A DNA stretch of 64,000 nt from Brachionus manjavacas (Eukaryota > Rotifera > Eurotatoria > Ploima > Brachionidae): assembly GCA_019054805.1 (NCBI GenBank), contig JAHQIY010000028.1, positions 744,001 to 808,000 of the forward strand, written 5' to 3'. A program made the position numbers and the translations under genes. Numbering within the stretch: position 1 is the first letter of the stretch; the number at the start of each line of letters is the position of its first letter. Under the pieces are notes generated by a model. That model was not told where the DNA came from. It worked only from the letters and a program-made list of their open reading frames with translations, and ran no database searches. Positions 11,401-24,328 of the stretch are shown here, one piece after another.

Positions 11401-13251
11401 CCCGTCCTAATATAAATATCTGCTTCCGTCGCAGCTTTTAAGATTTTTTTCAAGAGTTTTTCTTTTGAGTGATTTTGGTCCTAGTTTTTTGTTTCTACTT
11501 TAGTAATTTCAAAAATAAATAAATCGACAGAAATTTCTTCTTTTTTTTTTCTACTTTGATTTATAAGAAATTTAAAATTTTGTCTTTATCCAAATAAAAA
11601 GCCAGCACACAAAGCTTTAGTCACAATTTAGTCTTTTGATAAATAGTTTCACTTTAAAGTGGCAATAGGAGAAAATCTAGCCAAAATTTTTTCAATCAAG
11701 TCTATTTAATTAAATTACTAATTCGCGTCTAAAGAAAGTTTTTTGTTGTAGGAAAATTATAATATTTTGTTTTAGAAAAATTGACAACTGTGAAACATTA
11801 TTTCGTAATAAATTTCAAAAGCTCATAAATCAAAGTCAACATTTTCATTTTTTCTATTCTTTGGTGGTTAACTGTATGCTGTGACAGATAATTTTTTTGA
11901 AATACTCAATTTGCCCGCAACCGGACACAGCGATAAAATCATTTAATTATTTTAGGCCTTTCTGGGGGCCAAGAAAAACCAAAATAGATAAAATAGTTCA
12001 AATTTTCTGAAAACCTATAGATTAAATAGCTGCTAGTGTTGCTTGACTTTTATCATGAATTTTTCACTTCTCTCATAGGAGGTTAATTGAATTGCGAAGA
12101 TAAGTTTGTGCTATCTGGTTTAGAAATGCGTTATCGAACAAATTATTTTTTGCATGGCAAAAAATATTCGATTAGCAAAATTCCTGATGGGCACAGTTGC
12201 GAAAAATTGCTAAGCAAAATATCGATATTTATAGATGATTGAAGCTTTTGTTTTTAGAAAAAAAAAAAAACAAAAAATAAAATCATTTTAGCATTTTTGT
12301 GTATTTGTGTTGCAAACATAAACACAGGTACCCGGAGCCGTTTGGCGACGGGTCGAAATGTTTGCCAGCAAAAAAAGAAAAATAAATAAACTACACAACA
12401 ATAATAAACTCTTAAGCAAACTAGGCTTTGTGTATAGAAATTTTATTTTTTTTTGTTGTTGTTAACAATCCATTATCAATATTTTAACTTGTTTTTTTTT
12501 TAATAAAACAAACAATTGCTAATCTATAATAATCTCCGCTCATTATCTATCCGTAGTCCATTCATACTGGACTCTATATTCACTTGGTTCATTTTTTTGG
12601 TCTAAACTGTGATAAAGATGGAAAAATGTTTTCTACTAGGGGTTGAATAGACCTATTAAAGAAAAGAAAGACTAATCAAGTTTGATACGTCATCTGTTTT
12701 AATGCAAAGACAAATATGTTTTATATGGCAATAGAGTTATTTTGTTGTTTTAAATTTAAAGAAACCCACTAGTTTAGAGGATACGACAATCAATAGGGTT
12801 GACAAATGTTCAACAAGGTCAATAGATACTTGAATGGTAAATGCTATTTTTCTCAACAAACACTCTTGGTCTCTCACAAATAGAAGATAAGTGCTCGCAG
12901 GACTTTTGTTTTTAACTGAGCTGAATTTAAGGGACATTGAGAGAAAAAGACATAGAGAGAGAGAGAGAGAGACTGAGAAAATAAACGATGCATTAAAGCC
13001 TATGGTCCATAAAGCATTCACAAGAGCACAATCACTGCTCAATTTAATTGTGTATTTTGTAATAGAAAAGGGCTACATGGATTATTAAATTTAGGAATCA
13101 AACAGATATTGGTATTTATTCATAATTTATTCGAATCATTTTTGAATCGAACAAGTGATGCAACCGGCTTGAGTTTAAATAGCACACAAATTTGAGCGTG
13201 TTAATTGAACAGCACTCAAGGCAAAGCAATAAAGACAAGCAGTCATAAAAG

Positions 13252-13284
<33 letters not shown>

Positions 13285-13459
13285 AATGATTAATAAATAG
13301 TTGAGATTTTGTGTTGAGAGCATAGTTGATATTGTTGCCGACTAGAACGGCGCATTGTGTGCACTTAATTCTAACAAACTTGAATTAAAAAAAAAAGAAA
13401 TATTTTTTTTCTAATTTCTAGATTATAATGTAAGATTGATTGTTTGCATACAAACACAG
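8478..13459. other. Long AT-rich intergenic region
   Basis: About 5 kb of AT-rich DNA without a supported gene. It contains a strong hairpin at 9465-9506, a (GA)n run near 12956-12973 and a T-run of about 30 at 13251-13279. The two opposed frames at 12737-13088 lie over the (GA)n repeat and look like chance frames. Upstream exons of the gene that begins at 13460 could be hidden here, but I cannot identify any. Confidence 0.45.
9465..9506. other. Hairpin with 12-bp perfect stem
   Basis: TAATAATAACTG (9474-9485) pairs perfectly with CAGTTATTATTA (9491-9502) around a 5-base loop. An outer GTGA/TCAC pair extends it beyond an asymmetric bulge. It could be a structured RNA or a relic of a palindromic element. 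Confidence 0.4.
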
Positions 13460-16400
13460 CGAGAGTTGAAGAGCGATATAGAAGAAATAGGAAAATGCGC
13501 TTGGTCGTCGACAACTGGATACTGACGACTATTAGGCACAAAAATGAGGACCAACAAGTCAAAGCGAATAGCTTAACAGTAGATCAACGTGTTGAACAAG
13601 AGCAAAATTTGTTCGATACAAGCCACGATTTGGACTCATCCCATTCTAGTAGTGTATGCTAATTTTTTTTATTTTTTTCTCTTTTTTTTTCTTCTTTTTT
13701 CTTCTTCTTTTGTGTTGTTGTTGTTGTTGAAATAGAAAATTTGCTCATCTGACCACCAAACGTTCGAAACACATGTTTTAAGCTTCAGCTATTTTTCTAA
13801 TTTTGATAACTAAATTAGCATTTGAGATAGGCAGTAATTGAAATCAGACGCTAATTGTCAAGGAATTTGGTGTAGTTATCTATTCAACATTCCTAGCATT
13901 AACCTTTCAGTTCTGTTCAACTAATCTTTTTTTTTTGTTTTGTTTAGCTTTAATTTAATTTATTCTATTCTATTTTTCTTTTTGTGTTTGATATCGATTT
14001 TCAGAAATCGCTGAATCAAATAGAAGCAGATGAGGACAAGATGCAGAGTGATGCGGCCGACATCATTAAGGACTTTGCGTCCTATCTCTACAATGTGCTT
14101 GACGTGAGCTCGTTTGGCCAGGTCGAAGCTCACTTGGACCAGTTGGCCAAGATGGTGCGCCACTTGAACGACGAGCATCGAGTGCTCAGAAACGAGCTCG
14201 ACAAGCAATTTTTTGATGACCAAAATCAAATAGTCAAATTTGTCCAGGACACGCTTTGTATGAAAAATTTGCTCATGTGTCAATCTGTGTCGGTGCTCGA
14301 GCGAGCCAACGTGAACATACTCGAGAGTGTCGAGTGCCATCTCGACCATCACAGCTGCGCCAAAGTAAACAGAATGCTGCAACAGATCCAAAGAGCCAAC
14401 GGGTCCTTGATCGACACAGTCAAAACTTTGCTCAAACAAAACATAAATCAAATGAAAAACTATGTACATATTTGGAACGAGTTCGAGCATTTGTGCGAAC
14501 ACTTGGACACCATTTTTTCCCAACACACTACGCCTTTTGTCTGTTCAATTCAGGTGAGTTCATTTTTTTTTGTCTAATTATCATAATACAAACTGTTCAT
14601 TTTGCTTTATTTTGTTATTTTGTGACTGTTGCTGTTACAGTTACTAATAAATGAGAATAAATTATGATTCTTTAGAAATGTTCAAGATTTTAATTTTTGA
14701 ATCAACAAAGCAATTATAAAAATACCTCTGAATCTAGCAATAATAAATTAATTATCAAGATAAGAGCTATTGAAAATAGTGTTTAGAGTGTTTATGTTTA
14801 GATACAAGATGTGAACAACGATTTAGCATTTCATGCAATTTTTACTTGTCTTTTTTAACATTCTCTAAAACTATGTGGAATGGTATTACCTACCGTCAAT
14901 CTTTACAAATTATCTCATGGCTCAGTACATTAGACTCGGTTAGAGACCAAATTTTTTCAATTTCATTTTCACTTTAACCCATTGTGTTATAAAGTAGAAT
15001 AAAAAAAAAAAACGTTTATTTATCAAAAACAATTTTAATTGTGACTTACAGTCTGATTTTTTTATTTATTATAAAGTCTTGTTGAATAAAAAAATTGAAA
15101 ATAAAATTAGCTTTTGAGCTTGTACTATGTGATTTTTTTTTTCAAATTTTAATCCGTGCCAAAAATGGCTTTTTATACTTTTTTACTTTCCATTATTTTT
15201 TCGAAAAACTCACTAAATCAAATAAACAATTTTGACTTTACCCTTTTATTTATTCACAAAACATTTAAAAAATATTTATTTGTAGTTATAAAATTTAATT
15301 TAATTAGAAAAAAATTAAATCTTTTAAATTTAACGCAGTTTTCTCAAGGCCTTAAAAAATTTAATTTTTAAATTGTTTGAACTTTTCTACGATCTTTGAT
15401 CGAATATAAGAGTGTGAATAAAACTAAAAACATTATACATATTAATTAATTAAATTAATTAATTAAGTTTGTATCTTGCTACCCATCTTTTTCACATCAT
15501 GTATGTCATATAATTGCAGAAGAAGAGCAAAACTTCGAATGTGCAGTTTGCGCTCTTTTCGAATGTTAGCTCGAAGCCTTTTTAAATTAATTTTTAAATA
15601 AAAATAACTATTAAAAAAAAAAAAAACTTTTTCACAAATAGAGTGATGCTAAGATGGAACAAACTAAAAGCACAAATTTGTGAATCAAAAACAGTTAATG
15701 CTTTTAAAAACAAGTTTGACAAAGCGCAAACAACTTTAGCTTCCATAGCTAGGAGTCTTCTGCCTCCAAGCTTCGACAAATGACCAGACGTGGGTCATTT
15801 TACTGAAGTTACTTTTTATTATTAGTATTATTTTTATATTCAAGCTTAATTCTAATAAATGTAATAATTAAATTTATAAAAATTCTAATTATTTAAAGAC
15901 TCTTTACTTTATAACATTTAATTTTATTATGTGATAACTAATTACTTAAAATGACAACTATTACTTTTAATTTACGATTCATACATTCAATCGACTAATT
16001 TTTATGTTGACTAATCAATATAAATAAATGACGATTTGATCTTTTTTGGTTTTGTGAAATTCAGTACAAAATGATAAAAAGAACAGAAAAAATGTAAAAA
16101 AAATTGAATAACTTTTTTTCTAAAGATTTAAACTTAGTTCTGTAAATGCAACATAGTGCAACTTTCAAAGTTGCATCAAATATCTAAGCCTGCTAAATTT
16201 GCAGAGTTATGCAGAAATTAAATTTCAAAATAATCGAGCGTGGTGCATTTTGCAGAGATTCTGCACACCATTAGCAGACCTTTACAGTTGATGCAAATTT
16301 TAATGTTGCACCATGCTGGATTTACAGAATTTTTTTAAAAACTTTTAGATAAAAAGTTATTAAATTTTTCAATACTTTGTTCTGTTCTTTTGTACTGAAC

Positions 16401-19400
16401 TTCACAAAACCATCATTTTTTAATTGACGTTTAATCAAAATAAATGACACTTTAATATATTTTCTTATTTAAATACTACCCAGTGCTTATCTTAGTGAGT
16501 AGATTTAGATCATAATTTGAGAGTAATTTTATTAAATAATTAAACATTTATTAAATTTAAACATTTATTTGATTCTGTTTGAATATTTCATATTTGATTA
16601 TCTCACTGGCTTTTTTAAACTTGGAAACAATTTCTAATGATATATTTTTTAATTAATAGTAAAATTAGAAAGTGTCTATTCATATTCTAATCTTTAAAGT
16701 TCTAGTATTTTTTTACCTATGGCCATATGGCTTCTAGATCTGACCCAAAATTTTAATAAAATAATATCACAAGCATCTTGTTAATATTTATTTAAGATAA
16801 TATTCTTTTGCTGTAAATGCTTTGCATTTTTCTATTAAAAAAAATCTGAAAAGACAATCAATGATCTTGTTTAAAAAGTCTTTTAGTTTATTAAAAAAAT
16901 CTTTGCACTACATACTGTAATTTTATTTTGATTTTTTTTTGCTATGATTTTAATTTTCGAAAAAAGAAATAATTTTTTTAATTTATACTAAATTCTACAA
17001 CGTCGAATATGGGGCCAAATATTCAAACAGACTTCAAATTTTAAAAATTAAAAAAAAATTAGTTTTAATAAAAATAAAGTATGATATTCAATTCTTATTT
17101 AAATTTGAACAATATTTTAATAATTTATTTGAATTGTTTAAATGATCGAATTTAAATTTTTTAGAATTTTTTAATTTTTATCTATTTAGACAGATCCTTT
17201 TTTTTTCTTGTAAAAATTTATTCTTTTAAAATATAAAAAAATCAAATTTTTTTTGAATTGTCTTGAATTTAATATTTGTATCAAAATAGATTAAAATCTT
17301 TAACATCATTCAAAAGTGATTTCCATTTTATCACTTGTTCTCACAATTGATTGAGTCATTAGTTCAAGTTTGAGATACTACTTTTTACAACCACTTTTTT
17401 ATATCAACTTCACCAATATTTATTTGACTAGATCATTTTGGACAGGCTTTCACATATTAAATATTTTATTTTACATCTTGGAATCACATTGTATATTATC
17501 TGGTAAATGATCGATTTAAAAAGCAAATACTTGATCGTGACTTGAGTCCTTGAGTGGTGTGGTCGTGGAATCTCGAAAAGTGTAATCAGAAATAGAAACT
17601 TTATAAACTAAAAACTTGAATAATGATTTAGAAAATTAAAGAAAAAAAATTAAAAATTATGAACACTTAAAATTCACTATCGAAAAGTATCTACTTTATT
17701 CTTACAATTTTTTTATTTTGTTTCACTTTTTTTTAATTTTATATTTTTTTTACATCGCTTACAAGGCGTTCATTGAATAAACAATAATAAAAATAATAAA
17801 TGGAATTGATCGTAGAAAAAAATCCTTCAGATACACCACTAAGTTGCTAAGTTTTAAATGAGTAGAATTTAATTCTTTAAAATAGCCACCTCAAAAGATT
17901 CAGAGTCTAAAGTAAGTTAGATGCATAGAATCTTTTTGCTAAAAAAACCATGCTATGGTGAAGCCTTTAATAATTTTTCATTATTACAGTCAATGTCATT
18001 TATTCAGAAAATTAAATTTTTTTCAAAATCATTTATTTTAGCTTGATTTTCCCTAAAGCAACATTTAATATAATTATTTTTTTTCAATAGTCTAGATTGA
18101 CATATCAAGTCCAATTTAAATTTTTTTAATGAAATGATACAAAAATCAGTTTTGCAAATTTATCACTAATATTTTGTTAGCATTTATTTGATCCTAAAAG
18201 CAATATAAAAATATTTATATTGTTTTTTAAATTCAGAAACTATTTTTCTTTCTTAATTAATAAGTAATAAACCAAAAATTAGATTCAAAGTCACACATTT
18301 TTGCTTGTCATTTAATTTTTAAAATTTATATTTGAATGAGAAAAAAAAGGAATTGGAAAATCAATGATAAATATATAAATTTAACATCAATTAATTAAAT
18401 ATGATAATTTTTGTTTATTTTTGTTAATATTTTATTTGCCATACTAAAATAAAGGCATCTTGAAGTAGATTCAAAATTCAAAATATCATTTCAATTCAAA
18501 GAGTTTATCTTTAAATATTAAAATTAAACTTTGAATTAATTTAAATAGTTTTAATCTAACATGCTTATGAAATGGAGATCAAAAAAAAAATTTTTAAAAA
18601 ATATTTTCTCAAACCATTGATAAAATTGATTTTTAAATTTCAATTTATCAACTCATTTTTTGTAAAGTTATTTTTTTAAAAAATCGGTAGGAATGATCGA
18701 TCTTTTCATTTTATATTTTTTTGAAATTTGATATTTGATTTAAAATTTTAAATTTAGTTTTAAAAAAAAAAATTCAAAATAATCTTCACAAAAATGAGGT
18801 AACATCTTTAAATTTTAATACCGATTTTGTCAACGGATTGAAAAATCATGAGACACTGTTGCCTGGTCAGAAAAAATTTATAATATTAATTTTTCTTTAT
18901 TGTTTTAAAAAATCGTTAACAACTAAAAAACTTAAATAATAATACAAACAATTTCTTAGTCATCGGTTCGCTTTGATATTTTTTTTCATTCAAATTTAAT
19001 TATCAAAATTAAAGCCTTTAAAAATAAAAGTCCTTTTTAAAAAGAGTTAAAAGAATCGCCAATTGTTGAAGAATTAAATAAGAGATAAAATTTTAAAAAA
19101 ATTTTTTTTGAAACTTTTGTGTGTAATAACAAATTAAAATAAAAAAGTTAACTGAAAATTTTAAATTTTTTTAATTACAAGAAAATAACAAAATAATTTT
19201 TTTCGCTTCTAGTTCCGATCGATTTCGATCGAAATCAACAATAGCATAAACCGCCTCAAAGAAAAACTAAACACCCTGACATCTATTTTGTCCGAAGCTA
19301 AATATTTCGAGCTTAAAAATTTGATAGTCATTTACGAAATAAAGTTTAAAAGACTCAAGGAATCAAATGAGACAGAGAATGCTACACCTGAAGCCATGGT

Positions 19401-20154
19401 TCCTTCATCTGCTCGTCAAATAGTCCGCTTGAATCAAAAGCAAACTGAAAGTCCAATCAACTGGTCTGGCAAACTGTCCAACTACCAAATCAGACACAAG
19501 ACCACAGTTACTTGTGACAAATCGACGTTCACTGTAAACAATGAGTCGACACAGACCGAGTCTATTGTGTACGAAAGTGTGATGCAGTCAGATGGCAAAA
19601 AGATGCTTTTGGAAGCCTACTTGAGAAACAATGGCAATTTGGCATCGTGTTCCACATCGAGCAAAAAGAACAAAAGCGAGTCTGGCACAGGAATGATGCG
19701 CGAGAGCGGAATTGGTACAGCCAATGATGACGACTCGTTGCCGCTGACCGATGCCGAGAAACACTGCGACGATGAGGACAAACTAAACATTTCTGTTGAA
19801 ACATATCCCGTCGACACTCACAAGAAATATGTGCGCAAGAAAACCAACAAGCTCAAATCAATGTCAACATTGTCGAGCTCGTCGACTTGTTCGTCCTCAA
19901 AGACCCAGTCTAATGTGGTGTATCAACGAAAGAACAAAAAAGCAAAACAAGTGTCACCACATGAGCTAAATCAACAAATGTCAAGTCAATCCTTACTAAG
20001 ATTTTTAATGCAAAAATTAATAAAATTTATCTTTATTTTTCTTTTGCCTATCTTATTTATTCTTCTCTTTCTAGCTTATGTATTGTATCGTAATTATTTG
20101 AATCCTAATTGTTGTGACATGAAACGCAATTATCTTTTAATTAATGTAACATAG
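13460..20154 (+). CDS. Coiled-coil, C-terminal tail-anchored protein; nesprin/KASH-like candidate
   Basis: Three exons fit together in frame: 13460-13653, 14005-14553 and 19213-20154. Both introns are phase 0 with good sites (AGT|GTATGC, TTTTCAG|AAA; CAG|GTGAGT, CTTCTAG|TTC). Exon 1 may start by splicing at 13460, or translation may begin at the in-frame ATG at 13495, giving about 549 residues. Exon 2 is helical and heptad-rich like spectrin-type repeats. Exon 3 has a Ser/Thr/Lys-rich, disordered middle, then one strongly hydrophobic segment (FIFIFLLPILFILLFLAYVL) and about 20 terminal residues with a Cys pair. This layout fits a protein anchored by its C-terminus, as in nesprins of the outer nuclear membrane. 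However, the tail ends in INVT and lacks the PPPx ending of KASH peptides. Function is therefore inference only. Confidence 0.7.
15520..15840 (+). pseudogene. LINE reverse transcriptase C-terminal fragment
   Basis: The reading FTNRVMLRWNKL followed by VNAFKNKFDK matches the extreme C-terminus of jockey/CR1-like reverse transcriptases. A stop follows at about 15781, then a T/A-rich TTATTATTAG-like 3' tail. Poly-A interruptions break the frame upstream. It is a short, 5'-truncated remnant inside an intron. Confidence 0.65.
16047..16412. mobile_element. MITE, TGGTTTTGTGAA family (copy 2, reverse orientation)
   Basis: The 366-bp element starts TGGTTTTGTGAAATTCAG and ends in the complement. Internally it is the reverse complement of the 2724-3086 element (shared GTGGTGCATTTTGCAGAGAT and GTTGATGCAA). 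The flanking 7 bases agree at six positions (TCTTTTT, TCATTTT). It lies within an intron of the host gene. Confidence 0.8.
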
Positions 20155-21255
20155 AATCGATCGATCGTAAAATTGCCCACAAAACAAAACCGGTTACCAA
20201 CTTATCTGACTTCGAGTTTAATTTTTTTTTTTTTTTGTTATTGTTGAGAATTAAACTTTATGTTCTGGTCATTTTTAGCTTTTTTTTTCCATTTTTTTTT
20301 TGAAACCATTTTAAATAATTTTATTAATTATCTCATTTTTAGCTATTATTAATAAATAAATTTAATTTTTTTTCTTCCAATTTTTAACTTTCAAAACAAG
20401 GATTAAAATTGCTTGGATTTTTCAAATCAATCTAGGCTATTGAAAAAAAATAACTATATAAAATTTTGTTTTAGCAAAAAACTATCTAAAATAAATTTGA
20501 AAAAAAAAAATTTAATTTTCTGAATAAATAACACCAACTGTAATAATGAAAAAAGTGCCCAAGAACAATTCAAAGGTGAATCTCACATATGAAAAGGAAA
20601 AAAAATAAAATTTTAAATTTTGAATAGATCATTTGAAAAAAAAACGAGTCATCATATATTCTTATAATTAATTCAATAAACTTTCCTCAAATTTAAAACA
20701 AAAATATATTACGCAAACTAATAACAAAAATAAATAAAATTATCTAATTTAAAACAAAAATTAATTACTCAATTATTTACTTAGTAAATATTTCCGTTGG
20801 GCTTATTTTTTGGGCGCAGCCTTTTGGATTTTTAGGATCTATTCTTTTTTCTTCATTTCACATTTCACAATTTTGTCAATTTGGCCTCTTTCGTATTTGA
20901 AGATTTCGGAAAAAAATAAATTTTTGCTCTTATGATTGATCTTGACAAGTTGGAACCAACCAATTCTTGATACTCTAAAAAACGAATTTTCGGTGTTGAA
21001 TTGAGGCTCAAAGAAATAAATTGAATAAATAAATATTTTTATTAATTATTAATAAATAAATTTCAAAAAAAAATTTGAGTTTTCGAACAATTGTAAATTT
21101 ATCTTTTAAAAAAAAATAATTATAACATAAAAATTTATCGCTGGTTCTTTATTAATGTAATGCTTAATAAGCTTGAATGATCCTTCTGATGAGATATTAT
21201 AAAAATTTTATCATCACTCACCTTAAGATCTTTACTTATTACTTTACTTATTCCT

Positions 21256-21833
21256 AAACTTACTTATCCATTTTGAATTTACGCGACCACCACACAAATT
21301 TATGTTTTCGTCTCCCTAAATGGTAAGGAAAACCAAACTATTTTACATATCCTCTTAGTTTTTTCCATCTGTGATTTAATTGCAATTGACAAGTTTTTTT
21401 TGTTCGGTTTCAATATTTTAATAAATTTAAAAAAAATAATAAAATAATTTAAAATTAGTTAAAAAAACTCAAAAAAGAATTGATTTTATTTATTAAAAAA
21501 ATCCAAAAAAAATTAATACATCTCTTTTAATAAATCTAAAATAAGTTGAATATTCATTCTCATTAAAACTTGATAAATTTTATATTTTTTAGAAATATCC
21601 AACTCTTTTTAATCAGTAATTACAAAGCCAATAATTAATACGATTTCATAAAAATAATCTTTAGAAATTCAAGAAAATCTGCTTTCAAAAATCATTTTTA
21701 AATTTTTTCAAAAATAAATTCAGTCGGACAAATTCAACAATGGAATTTTTAAATTAAAATTTTTGATTTTTTTCTATAAAATCTACATAACTGAATATCC
21801 AAGGCTTGAAATTCAAAATGGATAAGTAAGTTT
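21256..21833. repeat. Inverted repeat pair, 25-bp perfect arms
   Basis: The bases at 21256-21280 are the exact reverse complement of 21809-21833 (core ACTTACTTATCCATTTTG). Weaker similarity continues outward (TTTTATCAT and TACTTAT motifs on both sides), so the full element may span about 21200-21895. No coding capacity; probably a diverged MITE or foldback element. Confidence 0.5.
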
Positions 21834-23554
21834 CGTGATAAGTAATCACTTATGAAATGAATAAATATTATTTTATTGTCATTAGCATGATAAAAAATCG
21901 AAATCACTTTTATATAATATAATTTAAAAAATAGCCAAAAAAATTTTTTTGTTTAGATCTAAAACTCGCTCTGCAAAATGTATCAGTTGATACAAACTCT
22001 GTGTCGTTCAATTGCAGTTTCTTTTTTTCGTTCTTTGCTCCAAAATTCGAAATGCCCCGGATCAATTAAGCGAAATAAATAAATCAGAATTTATTTCTAA
22101 ATGATTTTTCATATTTAGTTTTCTTTTTAAAGTCTAACAAGTGCCTTCAAAAAAGTTTGTAATAGAATAAAAATCTTCAAGATAAATTTTGATTAATTTC
22201 TTTTTTTACTTGTAATTTAATTGCTCATTATTTTTTTTTTAAATAAAAATACTTAAATAAACTGAAGCTTTTTTTTTGAATTAAAATAAGACTCAAAAAC
22301 GGAATAATAAATTTGCGTAATTAAAAAAATTTAAAAAAAAATCGATAAATAAATTTATCGAAACAATTAAATGTCATCAATTTTTAAATTTTTTTTTTTC
22401 ATTAAAACAAACATTTGAAAAACCAAGAAGTTTGTTTCTAAAATTTTTGAATCAAATTTTAATTTTCTCAAAACAAATTAATTTATTAATTAATTAATTA
22501 GATTTTGAAATTTGAGCAAAGGTGAAATTTAAGTTAGTCAACATCAAAAATTTTTATAACTTAAAACTATATTTACTCACTATTAAAAATCAATATTTCT
22601 CAAAGATTAGATTTATTCCGAATCAAGATAAAACTCTCTAGATTTTAGATGTATCTAACTTTGGTAATTTAATTCGAATGGGATTCACTTTCAGCAACTT
22701 TGTCAAGATTAAGATTAATTTTTATTGTTAGAAATTTTAATAAAAAAATTTAAATTTTCTATCTTTGATAAATTTATCTAGTTAACTCTAAAATATTTAA
22801 GATTTAAATAAGCATAAATTATTACTTTTTTTTTTAAATTCAAGCATTTTTTGATAAACAGTGATTTTTAATTCCATTTTTGTTTTGTTCTCTAAACAAA
22901 TTATCTGCTCAAACTAGTTGAATTATCCATGTAAATAAAATTTTGGCTTTTTTACATTTATTTATCAAAACTCAAACAGTTTTGATGCTGTAACTTTTAT
23001 GTTTATTTTATGAATTAAAAAAAAATGAAAAAAAGTTTTTTATTGGAAATGTACAAAAAATTGTTAATAATCAAAATTTAACTTTTGCATCACCAAATTT
23101 CTAATTTTTGATTACATTGGAGATTAAACTGAACAAAGTACATAATGACAAAGTCAATAGACAATCTAGTCAAAAAAGTCTTTGGAACATATCGACAAGG
23201 CGAATGCTTTGTGATCAAATTTTAGGCAGGTAATCTTAGCTAAGCATGAAAGCAAGCACCACCACATGATTAGTCTAATGCTGAAAGTGAACTAAACAAT
23301 CAATCTAGAATGGTTCGAATTAGGCAGGCCTCATGACCTTTTTTTGGCTCTCCATTGTTTGTTATTTGGAGCAAAATATCTGCTATGATTTATTCTTATC
23401 TAAATAGAGATTTTTCTCGAGATATATCTTAAAAACATTTATCTTGCAAGGCATCGAATTTAGATGACTTTCAAGGAGGGCACTTTCAATTCATTTTGCA
23501 AGCGTTGTTTTTCTACTTTTCTTCTACTTTTCTTCTACTTTTTTTCTGTTTGGT

Positions 23555-24193
23555 TGTTGTTGTTGTTGATGATGATGATGATGTAGTTGAAACCGTAGCT
23601 GTATTGCAATTGTTATGCAATAGTTAAATGAAATTATATTTTCAAACAGGTAAAAGCAAATTGTGTAAAGCATATACAGCAGTAATGTTGATGTTGCCAA
23701 CCACTAGTTATGATTTTAGTTTTCTTTCAAATCTAATGTAAAATAAAGAGAGAAATAATTTTGTTGGCATATTATAAAAGCTAAATTTATGAATATTTAC
23801 ACGTATTAAATAAAAAAATTTTTTTTTTTTTTTTCATTTTTATTACAAAGTGATAAATTTAAATAAATTTTAATTTTTCAATTTTTTTCTTTTTTTTTCT
23901 ATTTTGTTGCTGTTATTGCTTTAATATTATTTTTTATTGAGTGTCTGTGTGTGTGTGTGTGCGTTTGTTGCGATTACTTTTATTGCTGTTGTTGTTGTTG
24001 TTGCCGACGAAATTATAAAATGTCAGAATTAATCTATTATGCAATCTCAAATAGCATACTTCATTTCTAGAAATGTACACCCAATGTAGTATAATTTATG
24101 CTAAGCACACACAGCATAGTGTTTGGAGAATTTGGAGAAAGCTTGATGTCAATTAAAAATAAAAAGAAAAAAGAAAAAGAATAGAAAAAAAAG

Positions 24194-24225
<32 letters not shown>

Positions 24226-24226
24226 G
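23555..24226. repeat. Cluster of simple repeats upstream of the heat shock gene
   Basis: Short (TTG)n and (GAT)n runs lie at 23555-23585, (TG)n at 23942-23960, (TTG)n at 23983-24003 and (TC)n at 24194-24226. The last one lies in the probable 5' UTR or promoter of the following gene. Confidence 0.7.
24014..24072 (+). promoter_or_regulatory. Candidate TATA box and minimal heat shock element
   Basis: TATAAAA at 24014-24020 lies about 310 bases before the ATG. TTCTAGAA at 24065-24072 is a perfect two-unit inverted heat shock factor site (TTCnnGAA), but a functional element normally needs three units, and it lies downstream of this TATA. Support is weak. Confidence 0.22.
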
Positions 24227-24328
24227 CCGAATGTTTTTGTTAGGAATTAGTTTCTCTCATTACCTGATCTATCTATTTATCTCTTTCTTTCTGTGTGTAT
24301 TTGACTGGTGCATGAAGAACCTTGATAA

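Larger units (their letters stand above)
14554..19212 (+). other. 4.66-kb intron of the tail-anchored coiled-coil gene
   Basis: The intron is AT-rich and is not supported as coding. It carries a LINE 3' fragment (15520-15840) and a MITE (16047-16412). The small frame at 15156-15371 is low-complexity. Elsewhere I see only poly-A/T tracts. Confidence 0.6.
20155..24228. other. Intergenic region between the tail-anchored gene and the small heat shock gene
   Basis: The first 200 bases are probably the 3' UTR of the upstream gene. The remainder is AT-rich without a supported frame. It includes an inverted-repeat structure (21256-21833) and, from 23550 onward, simple repeats that lead into the heat shock gene. 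The segment 23100-23340 is less AT-rich than its surroundings and may hold regulatory sequence, but no frame persists. Confidence 0.45.

Noticed and set aside
12355..12460. Short Lys-rich frame beginning MFASKKRK as a possible first exon of the 13460 gene
   Set aside because: It has no convincing splice donor and no way to link it in frame to the next exon.
12737..13088. Opposed frames over the (GA)n repeat
   Set aside because: The composition is driven by the repeat (Ser-Leu or Arg-Glu runs); there is no family resemblance or supporting splice structure.
13960..14526. 188-codon open frame on the minus strand
   Set aside because: It is the antisense of the coiled-coil exon at 14005-14553, which has matching splice sites and phase on the plus strand.
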